DNA from: Caryophanales bacterium
GTDB taxonomy: Bacteria; Bacillota_I; Bacilli_A; RF39; UBA660
Length of the DNA stretch: 12,276 nucleotides
NCBI GenBank assembly: GCA_016282415.1
Contig: JAEEKO010000021.1
Location: forward strand, 1 to 12,276
Direction of reading: 5' to 3'
The translations under genes were made by a program, and so were the position numbers. This document shows positions 6,016 through 12,276 of this stretch, piece after piece; position 1 is the stretch's first letter; each line of letters starts with the position of its first letter. The notes under the pieces are model-generated. The model was not told the DNA's origin, searched no databases, and was given only the letters and a program-made list of their open reading frames with translations.

Positions 6016-7431
6016 TTATAAAATAATGAAATAAATTATTTCAAGAATTACAAACATTGGTAACGCAAATTTCCAAATATGTTTTAACCAAGTTTTGTAT
6101 GAAATACCAACATATTGTAATCCGAAGATTAATCCAATACTAGTTGGTAATACAAACATCATTAAACCATACATAGAAGTAAATACTAAACTTACAGCAC
6201 TTACGTCTTTTGGGAATATACTTGCAAAGAAACCACCAATATTATAAGCAGTAAATCCATAGTCTACATTAAATAAACTTGTGATCATACCAACAACTGA
6301 TACTAAGAATGGAGCTAATTTACTATTAGCATCTGTAATAGCATTAGCAATTGTTGGGATAAATGGGCTCATATAAACTACGATAAATACACAATATGCA
6401 AATGGTACTAATAAAATAGGTTTAATAAACGCTTTAATACCATCAATCATATTTTCAAATAATTCATCAATTTTAACACCATATACAATAGTAACGATGA
6501 TTGTTGCAATTGATAATAATACGATTGATGCTTCTAAAGCAAATGCACCAAATGCAGCAACATTACCTAATAAATATTTAAAGATAAAGAAATCTTTTCC
6601 AATATGTACTTCGTTAATCTTTGTTAATAAGTCAGTGAAGATTTTTGTTTCATGAATACTATTCCAGTTAACAAAACCTAATACCATAATAACAAATAAT
6701 ACAGCGAATAATACAATCATTGGCCATGTAGAAGCTTTCTTAACTTCAACATCATTAGCAAGTGGATCAACTAATTCTAATGCATTTTTATTTTTCTTTA
6801 CACTGATTAATCTTAAAACAGTGAAAACATTAAATCCAATGTATGCAATAGCGAAGATAATCCATTTAGCTACCATTAAATCAGTTAATTTACTTCCTGC
6901 ATAATAAACGAAGAAAGAAACAACTTCAGTACCATAAGTAGCACCTAAAACACCAACTAAAATAGAACCAAATGATAAACTAAATGCAGCAATCTTATCC
7001 ATTTTTAATTCCGCACAAATTGAAATTAATAATGGCATAAAGATAAGAACTACTAACCATTGAGAACTAAATGCAGTGAAGATAGCTACTAATAATGAAG
7101 TAACTAATGCAAATGCAATTTCCTTTCCTTTTAAGAATTTCGCGAATTTGCTAACAAGACTTTTATATCCACTAGTTTTACTAACTACACCATAGAACAT
7201 AGCGATAGCAACTAATAAAACAATTTGAATTACAAAATAATAAACACTATAGAATGGAACAGTAAATATTTCATGTAATCCTAAACGAGTATAATCAGCT
7301 TTTACAAATTCAGCACCTTGGAATGAGCCACCTTTAATAATCCAAGTTAATACTACTGCTAGTATAAATACAATTGCTACAGCAAGAAATAAACCATTTT
7401 TCTTTTCTGCAACTTCTGCTTTCTTTTTCAT
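6016..7431 (-). CDS. Polytopic membrane transporter, YfcC/DcuC-like
   Basis: A 471-residue integral membrane protein with about 11-12 hydrophobic segments, roughly at 14-32, 61-80, 104-122, 124-142, 148-168, 189-208, 236-254, 297-318, 338-356, 374-388, 412-440 and 455-471. The Lys-rich N terminus (MKKKAEVAEKK) suggests a cytoplasmic start. The opening VLTWIIKGGSFQ, then RLGLHEIFTVPF, resembles the LTWIIPAG... start of the YfcC family in the DcuC/ion-transporter superfamily, often annotated as C4-dicarboxylate carriers or basic amino acid antiporters. The usual Pro of WIIP is Lys here. Polar loop-like patches (FTAFSSQW 118-125; TYGTEV 165-170; SPFIPTIANAI 355-365) could line the substrate path. 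Substrate is not determinable; being next to lysS is only weak support for a basic amino acid. Excellent ribosome binding site (AGGAGG, 6 nt before the ATG). Single-gene unit. Confidence 0.6.
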   Translation of the reverse strand: MKKKAEVAEKKNGLFLAVAIVFILAVVLTWIIKGGSFQGAEFVKADYTRLGLHEIFTVPFYSVYYFVIQIVLLVAIAMFYGVVSKTSGYKSLVSKFAKFLKGKEIAFALVTSLLVAIFTAFSSQWLVVLIFMPLLISICAELKMDKIAAFSLSFGSILVGVLGATYGTEVVSFFVYYAGSKLTDLMVAKWIIFAIAYIGFNVFTVLRLISVKKNKNALELVDPLANDVEVKKASTWPMIVLFAVLFVIMVLGFVNWNSIHETKIFTDLLTKINEVHIGKDFFIFKYLLGNVAAFGAFALEASIVLLSIATIIVTIVYGVKIDELFENMIDGIKAFIKPILLVPFAYCVFIVVYMSPFIPTIANAITDANSKLAPFLVSVVGMITSLFNVDYGFTAYNIGGFFASIFPKDVSAVSLVFTSMYGLMMFVLPTSIGLIFGLQYVGISYKTWLKHIWKFALPMFVILEIIYFIIL

Positions 7432-7449
7432 ATTCTACCTCCTAATAAA

Positions 7450-7476
7450 ATTATAACACAAAAAAAAGACTAGCAA
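7450..7476 (-). promoter_or_regulatory. Promoter of the YfcC-like gene, inside the lysS terminator
   Basis: Minus strand extended -10 TGTTATAAT (7458-7450), with TTGCTA 15 bp upstream that lies in the loop of the lysS terminator. The start site would be near 7443, exactly where AGGAGG begins. Confidence 0.6.
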
Positions 7477-7488
7477 TAGTCTTTTTTT
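7461..7488 (-). terminator. Intrinsic terminator of lysS
   Basis: A perfect 12-bp stem (AAAAAAAGACTA / TAGTCTTTTTTT) around a 4-nt loop, with T-tracts on both strands, so potentially bidirectional. It lies 13 nt after the lysS stop. Confidence 0.95.
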
Positions 7489-7501
7489 GTTATATTTTAG
7501 C

Positions 7502-8983
7502 TTAATCTTGTGGTTTCATTAATGGGAATAAAACGACATCGCGAACTGATTCTTGATTGAACATTAACATCATTAAACGATCAATACCAAATCCAAGTCC
7601 ACTAATAGGTGGCATACCTTGTTCCATAGACATTAAATAATCCTCATCTAAGTCCATCGCTTCATCGTCACCATTTTCTTTGGCCTTTAATTGTTCTTCA
7701 AAAGAAGCACGTTGTTCAAATGGATTAACTAACTCAGAATAAGCATTACATAATTCCGTTCCACACACAACTACTTGGAATACATCAGTGCGAGTTTTAT
7801 CATTATCATTTCTTCTAGCTAATGGTTTTAAAACTGCTGGATAATTATAAATAACCGTTGGATTAACAATGTTTGCACGAATCTTTTTCTTATATAAGAA
7901 ATCAATTACTTGACCAATAGATTTATACTCTTCCATATCACCAAAACTAAATAAACCAGCTTCAACAACCTTTTTCTTTAATTCATCTACATCATCAATT
8001 GTTAAAGCATCAAATCCTAATACATTAATTAATTCTTGGCAATAATCAACTTTTTTCCATTCACCACCAAAATCAATTTCATGACCTTGGTAATTAATAA
8101 TATTTGTTCCTAAAACTTCATTAAATAAATCTTGAATAAATCTCGTAAAGAATTTAATGTTATCTTCATAATTCCAATAAGCAACATAATATTCTACTTG
8201 AGTGAATTCTTGTAAATGTTGAGGATCCATTCCTTCATTTCTAAAACATTTTGCTAGTTCATAAACGCGATCAAATCCACCAGCAATACATTCCTTTAAA
8301 TAACATTCTGGTGCAATTCTTAAATTACAATCTAAGTCTAAAGCATTATGATGCGTAAAGAAAGGTTTAGCAGTAGCTCCAGAAACAGCAGTTTGAACAA
8401 TTGGAGTTTCAACTTCTAAGAAACCATTTTCTGCAAAATAACGATGTAAGAACGCATATACTTTACTACGACCTAAGAATACTTTTCTCGATTCTTCGTT
8501 AGTAATTAAATCAGTATATCTTTGACGATACTTAATTTCAGTATCTTGAAGACCATGGAATTTTTCAGGAAGTGGTCTTAATGCTTTGCCTAAAAATTCA
8601 AAATTTGCTACTCTTAATGTTTTTTCACCAGTTTGAGTAGTGAAGATTTCACCTTCAGCTCCAATAAAGTCTCCAGTATCTATTAACTTTTTAAAGAATT
8701 CATACTTTTCTTCACCAACTGAATCAACTTTCATTTCAAGTTGCATATCAGCTTCTAAGTCTCTAATTCGAACAAATGATAACTTACCCATTTTACGCGC
8801 AAAAACGATACGTCCTGCGATTTTAACATCAGTAACACCATCAGCTAATACCTTAGCTTCTTTTAAGGTATGAGTACGTTCAAATTTTTCAGGATAAGGA
8901 TTACAGTAGTTTTTAATTTCTTCTACTTTATTTCTTCTTACCATTTCTTGTTCAGAGTATGTTCTTTCCATAATATCACTCAT
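7502..8983 (-). CDS. lysS: Lysine--tRNA ligase, class II
   Basis: Charges tRNA-Lys with lysine using ATP; cytosolic homodimer. The 493-residue product has the class II LysRS layout. An N-terminal OB-fold anticodon-binding domain covers about residues 50-135 (VKIAGRIVFARKMGKLSF). Motif 1 is near 183-196 (GFLEVETPI). Motif 2 is at 245-265 (KCFRNEGMDPQHLQEFTQ). Motif 3 is at 461-470 (SGLGFGIDRL), then SVRDVVLFP. Motif 2 usually reads DxTHNPEFT; DPQHLQEFT is a variant. The lysine-pocket stretch TELCNAYSELVNP (409-421) is conserved. The ATG at 8983 has no properly spaced ribosome binding site; an in-frame ATG at 8971 (MERTYSEQE) has a weak GAGTGA 5 nt upstream and may be the real start. No T-box fits in the short upstream gap. 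Confidence 0.95.
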   Translation of the reverse strand: MSDIMERTYSEQEMVRRNKVEEIKNYCNPYPEKFERTHTLKEAKVLADGVTDVKIAGRIVFARKMGKLSFVRIRDLEADMQLEMKVDSVGEEKYEFFKKLIDTGDFIGAEGEIFTTQTGEKTLRVANFEFLGKALRPLPEKFHGLQDTEIKYRQRYTDLITNEESRKVFLGRSKVYAFLHRYFAENGFLEVETPIVQTAVSGATAKPFFTHHNALDLDCNLRIAPECYLKECIAGGFDRVYELAKCFRNEGMDPQHLQEFTQVEYYVAYWNYEDNIKFFTRFIQDLFNEVLGTNIINYQGHEIDFGGEWKKVDYCQELINVLGFDALTIDDVDELKKKVVEAGLFSFGDMEEYKSIGQVIDFLYKKKIRANIVNPTVIYNYPAVLKPLARRNDNDKTRTDVFQVVVCGTELCNAYSELVNPFEQRASFEEQLKAKENGDDEAMDLDEDYLMSMEQGMPPISGLGFGIDRLMMLMFNQESVRDVVLFPLMKPQD

Positions 8984-8994
8984 TTCTCGAAAAA

Positions 8995-9023
8995 ATTATA
9001 ACAATTTTTGATAACAAAAACAA
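8995..9023 (-). promoter_or_regulatory. lysS proximal promoter (P2)
   Basis: Minus strand TTGTTT (9023-9018), 17 bp, extended -10 TGT-TATAAT (9003-8995). The start site near 8988 is only 5 nt before the first ATG, so transcripts from here would fit initiation at the ATG at 8971. Confidence 0.5.
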
Positions 9024-9027
9024 TGCT

Positions 9028-9055
9028 ATTATACTAAAAAAATGATTTTTTGCAA
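9028..9055 (-). promoter_or_regulatory. lysS distal promoter (P1)
   Basis: Minus strand TTGCAA (9055-9050), 16 bp, TATAAT (9033-9028). The start site would be near 9021, a leader of about 38 nt. It directly follows the serpin gene's terminator. Confidence 0.6.
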
Positions 9056-9056
9056 T

Positions 9057-9083
9057 AAAAAACATCTGAGTAATTCAGATGTT
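9057..9083 (-). terminator. Intrinsic terminator of the serpin gene
   Basis: Minus strand: AACATCTGA, 5-nt loop, TCAGATGTT, continuing into a T-run. A perfect 9-bp stem whose first two bases belong to the TAA stop codon of the serpin gene. Confidence 0.93.
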
Positions 9084-10704
9084 ATTCATAATCAATAGTT
9101 TGCTCTACGTATTTAACAGGTTCGTATACACTACCAACAAACCAAGCTTCATTAGTTGATTTGTCACGAATGATATACATAAATGGTTTATCAAACGTTA
9201 AATCGATTTTTTCGACAGGAACTTCATATTTATAATCAAAGCCACAATCAATTGCACCTTTACCACCTAAAGCAGTAACAGCAGCCGCTTTAATACCTTC
9301 GTTAGAGAATTCAATAGTTGCTTGATGAGTAGCTTCATTAATATATGATTTACTCTTAGTTAAATTTGATAAATCAGCTTTATCAGGATCAAAGATATCA
9401 GTAATTCCTAATTTTGATAAATCTTTAATAAAGTTTAACTTATAGTCATATTTAAACATTGGAATATAACCAGATATTTCTGTTACAACACCATCTTTAA
9501 AATTATTTAACTTAATATCTTTTAAATTATTAATAATTGTATTAATATCATCAGCTTTAACAGTCTTAATATAACTATCTAATGATACACTAGTAGGCAT
9601 AATAGCTACATATTGTAATGTTGTATTGTTGTAAGTTTTTAAATCTTTAGCAAATACTTTTACGTTACTATCTACATAGAATTCAAAATCAGTTGATGAG
9701 CTAATCTTTTTATAGTTTGTCTTAATTTCACTAATATATTTATCTAAGTAAGCATCAATGTCTGTGATTTCATCACCGCAATAGCCTTCATCAGAACTTA
9801 ACCATTTATCGTATTCCTCTTTAACTGTTTTACGAATACTTTCTTCACCAATTGTTGTATAAATATCATATTTATTAATAACCGCACCAATTTCAGCAGA
9901 TTTAACTTTATAACTTACATCTTTAAATGATAATTGATGATAATCAACAGAAGATAAAGCTCCTACGTATTTTCCATAATCTTCATGACTAAATTCAACA
10001 TAGTAATCTTCATGTTCACTTTGAATCTTTTTATCCCATTCCATATCTATTGCTAAAGCATTTAATAAAATGAAATCCTCATCAGAAATATCATCGTATA
10101 AATGATCAATTAAACCAAATGTCTTTTCACTAACCCAAGAATTTAATGCATCTGGTTTTTTAAATGAATCATAAACTACATTAGCATTATATTTTGTTGA
10201 TAATGTTTTAATGTAAGCATCTCTTACATCCTTTTTATATGATTCTTTAATGAACATAGCATTTGCAAATGACATATGTTCATTATTTGGATAAGTGCGA
10301 TTGTTATAAGTTCCTAAGATATTAGTAATTTGTTTCTTAGAATTACCTTTCGTACCTTCATTTAACATTTCAAGAGCATATTTAATTGATAAAGGACTAT
10401 AAACGTTATTTTTCTTGTTATTTTCTAATTGTAAGAAATATAAATCGAAGGCTTCAATACTATTACCAGTAAGTTGATAATCAGCATACTTATTTACTTC
10501 AACAACATTAGTACTTCTAGTAGTTGTTTTATTTGATTTAACCATTCTAAATCCAAATAATCCTACTGCAGCAAGAATTATTGCTCCGATAACAATTAGA
10601 ATTAATGCCACAACGCCAATTACAATTAGAATTACTGGATTAAATTTCTTTTTTGCTTTTTCTTCTGTTTCTTCAATGATGATTGGTTCTTCCTTTTTAT
10701 CCAC
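9082..10704 (-). CDS. Membrane-anchored serpin-family protein
   Basis: A serpin, a fold that usually inhibits serine or cysteine proteases by a suicide mechanism. The 540 residues read as: a charged cytoplasmic tip (1-20, ending KAKKK), one hydrophobic anchor (about 23-50), a linker, then the serpin domain (about 76-530) presumably outside the cell. Serpin marks: NVYSPLSIKYALEMLNEGTKG (100-120), LLNALAIDMEWDKK (213-226), YVAIMP (365-370), INEATHQATIEF then NEGIKAAAVTA (455-478, hinge), FDKPFMYIIRD (504-514) and FVGSV (522-526). The hinge Ala-rich stretch fits an inhibitory serpin, but P14 and P13 are Ile-Lys rather than Thr-Glu. By standard numbering P1 falls near Ala484, uncertain because the loop looks about 10 residues long. 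An insertion lies around 262-345. The only two cysteines are Cys309 (in it) and Cys487 (in the loop). It starts with GTG at 10704, after AGAGGTGA 7 nt upstream. Single-gene unit; target unknown. Confidence 0.88.
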   Translation of the reverse strand: MDKKEEPIIIEETEEKAKKKFNPVILIVIGVVALILIVIGAIILAAVGLFGFRMVKSNKTTTRSTNVVEVNKYADYQLTGNSIEAFDLYFLQLENNKKNNVYSPLSIKYALEMLNEGTKGNSKKQITNILGTYNNRTYPNNEHMSFANAMFIKESYKKDVRDAYIKTLSTKYNANVVYDSFKKPDALNSWVSEKTFGLIDHLYDDISDEDFILLNALAIDMEWDKKIQSEHEDYYVEFSHEDYGKYVGALSSVDYHQLSFKDVSYKVKSAEIGAVINKYDIYTTIGEESIRKTVKEEYDKWLSSDEGYCGDEITDIDAYLDKYISEIKTNYKKISSSTDFEFYVDSNVKVFAKDLKTYNNTTLQYVAIMPTSVSLDSYIKTVKADDINTIINNLKDIKLNNFKDGVVTEISGYIPMFKYDYKLNFIKDLSKLGITDIFDPDKADLSNLTKSKSYINEATHQATIEFSNEGIKAAAVTALGGKGAIDCGFDYKYEVPVEKIDLTFDKPFMYIIRDKSTNEAWFVGSVYEPVKYVEQTIDYE

Positions 10705-10725
10705 TTTCTATTCACCTCTATGATA

Positions 10726-10734
10726 ATTATAGCA
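10726..10734 (-). promoter_or_regulatory. Extended -10 promoter of the serpin gene
   Basis: Minus strand TGCTATAAT, placed 3 nt after the U-tract of the typA terminator. No good -35 is visible in the terminator stem upstream. The start site near 10719 coincides with the first base of AGAGGTGA. Confidence 0.6.
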
Positions 10735-10735
10735 T

Positions 10736-10759
10736 AAAAAAATCACTTTAAAAGTGATT
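10736..10759 (-). terminator. Intrinsic terminator of typA
   Basis: Minus strand: AATCACTT, 3-nt loop, AAGTGATT, into a run of seven T. The stem begins at the base right after the typA TAA stop. Confidence 0.9.
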
Positions 10760-12276
10760 TTAACGATTTAATTTAAATCTTTCTTTTGGATCTAATACTT
10801 TCTTTCTTAAGCGAATATCATCAGGAGTTACTTCAACATATTCGTCTTCTGCAATAAACTCTAAAGCTTCTTCCAAAGTAAAAGTTCTTGGCTTAGTTAA
10901 TTGAATAGCTTCATCTGTTCCTGATGCACGTGTATTAGTAAGGTTTTTGTTCTTACATGGGTTAACATCGAGGTCATTTTCACGATTATGTAATCCAATA
11001 ATCATACCAATATATACTTCAGTGGCTGGTTCAATAAATAATTGACCACGATCACTTAAGTTAAATAATGAGTAACCTAATGCTTTACCATTTTCCATAG
11101 AAACCATAACACCATTTTTACGATGAGTTATATCACCAACATATTTCTTATATTGATCAAATGAACGAATCATGGTTCCTTCGCCTTTAGTGTTAGTAAT
11201 GAAAGCGCTACGGTAACCAATAAGACCACGAGTTGGAGCACTAAATTCAAGATGAGCTTCACCGTTTTCAGATGATACTACTTCTAATACACCCTTACGT
11301 TCTTGAATATCATTGATAATAGTACCTTGATATTCTTCTGGAACATTAACAATAACATGTTCAAATGGTTCCATCTTAACCCCATTTTCTTCATGCATTA
11401 ATACTTCTGGTTTAGAAACACTCAATTCATAACCTTCACGACGCATATTTTCAAGTAAAATTGATAAGTGTAGTTCCCCACGGCCTGATACTTTGAATCC
11501 ATCTTGATTTGGTAATGGTTCAACTTCAAGTCCAACATTAGTTTCTAATTCTTTATCTAATCTTTCTTTGATGTGACGATTAGTTAATAATTTACCACTA
11601 CGTCCAACAAAAGGAGAGTTATTAACAAGGAAATTCATTGATAATGTTGGTTTTTCAATATAAATTGGATCTAATGGATCAATCTTATCTTTAGTATTAA
11701 TAGTATCACCAATTGAAATATCAGCACATCCCGCGATAGTCACGATATCACCATAATATGCAACATCTTTTTCCACTTTGTTTAATCCTTCGTTTACAAA
11801 TAATTTTGTTACTTTAAAGGATTCAATCTTACCATCATTTTTAACTAATGATACTAATTCGTTGCTTTTAATCTTACCTTTAGTAATACGACCAATTCCT
11901 AAACGGCCAATATATTCATCATAACCTAAATTAGAAATTTGTAATTGTAGGTTATCATTTTCATTACCTTCGAATGGTTTAACTTGCTTAATAATCGTAT
12001 CTAAAAGGGGAGTTATATCACTACCAGGAGTATTTATATCATAAGTAGCAATACCTTGTTTAGCAATACCATAGATAATTGGGAAGTCTAATTGTTCATC
12101 AGTAGCATTTAATTCCATAAATAAATTAAATGTCATATCAACTACTTCTTCAGGACGAGCATCTTTTTTATCAATCTTATTAATAAATAGGATTGGTCTT
12201 AAGTTTTGTTCTAGTGCTTTCTTTAATACAAACTTAGTTTGAGGCATTGGACCTTCTTGACTATCTACTAATAGTA
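10760..12276 (-). CDS. typA: GTP-binding protein TypA/BipA, C-terminal part (cut by window edge)
   Basis: A translational GTPase of the EF-G/LepA group that binds the 70S ribosome and supports 50S assembly and stress or cold growth. About 505 residues are visible; the frame stays open to 12276, so roughly the first 100 residues (P-loop and switch I) are missing. The ATG at 12247 is internal: upstream in frame reads LLVDSQEGPMPQTKFVLKKA, the G3-region signature of TypA. G4 is NKIDKKDARP. Then come domain II (YIGRLGIGRITKGKIK), domain III (FKVSGRGELHLSILLENMRREGYE, in two pieces), RGLIGYRSAFIT, and the family-specific C-terminal domain (NLTNTRASGTDEAIQL, EALEFIAEDEYVEVTP). The expected Ser-Ala of the G5 loop (YASAxNG) reads YGIAKQG, a notable change. 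Ends with its own terminator. Confidence 0.96.
   Translation of the reverse strand, partial: LLVDSQEGPMPQTKFVLKKALEQNLRPILFINKIDKKDARPEEVVDMTFNLFMELNATDEQLDFPIIYGIAKQGIATYDINTPGSDITPLLDTIIKQVKPFEGNENDNLQLQISNLGYDEYIGRLGIGRITKGKIKSNELVSLVKNDGKIESFKVTKLFVNEGLNKVEKDVAYYGDIVTIAGCADISIGDTINTKDKIDPLDPIYIEKPTLSMNFLVNNSPFVGRSGKLLTNRHIKERLDKELETNVGLEVEPLPNQDGFKVSGRGELHLSILLENMRREGYELSVSKPEVLMHEENGVKMEPFEHVIVNVPEEYQGTIINDIQERKGVLEVVSSENGEAHLEFSAPTRGLIGYRSAFITNTKGEGTMIRSFDQYKKYVGDITHRKNGVMVSMENGKALGYSLFNLSDRGQLFIEPATEVYIGMIIGLHNRENDLDVNPCKNKNLTNTRASGTDEAIQLTKPRTFTLEEALEFIAEDEYVEVTPDDIRLRKKVLDPKERFKLNR

Noticed and set aside
7461..7488. Long perfect palindrome as a possible insertion-element end or attachment site
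   Set aside because: The stem, 4-nt loop, T-tract and place just after the lysS stop are fully explained as an intrinsic terminator; no transposase or duplication is nearby.
8640..8873. Plus-strand open frame of 77 residues inside lysS
   Set aside because: Antisense to the conserved OB-fold coding region of lysS; no independent support.
8984..9081. Possible T-box or lysine riboswitch before lysS
   Set aside because: The gap is under 100 nt, mostly occupied by the upstream terminator and two promoters, with no specifier stem or AGGGTGG-like T-box sequence.

Overview
This AT-rich, roughly 12.3 kb chromosomal segment has all ten recognisable genes on the minus strand, so transcription runs from high to low coordinates. 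The gene set points to a low-GC Bacillota of the class Bacilli, plausibly near the Erysipelotrichia/Mollicutes edge. The evidence is a genuine Spo0A, an L3 with a long acidic tail, class II LysRS, TypA and co-factor-independent phosphoglycerate mutase. The taxon is inference. All visible stops are TAA or TAG, none TGA, and Trp is read from TGG.

Layout in transcription order. (1) 12276-10760: 3' five-sixths of typA/bipA (ribosome-associated GTPase), cut by the window edge. (2) 10704-9082: a membrane-anchored serpin with an atypical insertion and only two cysteines. (3) 8983-7502: lysS. (4) 7431-6016: a polytopic YfcC/DcuC-like carrier. (5) 5939-4040: pgk-tpiA operon. (6) 3934-3182: spo0A. (7) 3127-1634: gpmI. 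(8) 1403-1: start of the S10 ribosomal operon (rpsJ, rplC, partial rplD).

The core is a glycolytic block (pgk, tpiA, gpmI) in the usual Bacilli order, but spo0A sits between tpiA and gpmI with its own terminator and probable promoter. Upstream of spo0A four TGTC repeats lie exactly 10 bp apart, resembling tandem 0A boxes and suggesting autoregulation. Pgk and TpiA both carry substitutions at normally near-invariant active-site positions.

Every transcription unit that ends in the window has a clear intrinsic hairpin terminator. Several promoters sit directly in or against the preceding terminator, with the -10 box only 6-10 bp before the Shine-Dalgarno, so predicted 5' UTRs are very short. 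The exception is rpsJ, with a leader of about 125 nt. No RNA gene, IS element, CRISPR array or gene-free stretch above 300 bases was seen; the longest gap is 1404-1633.
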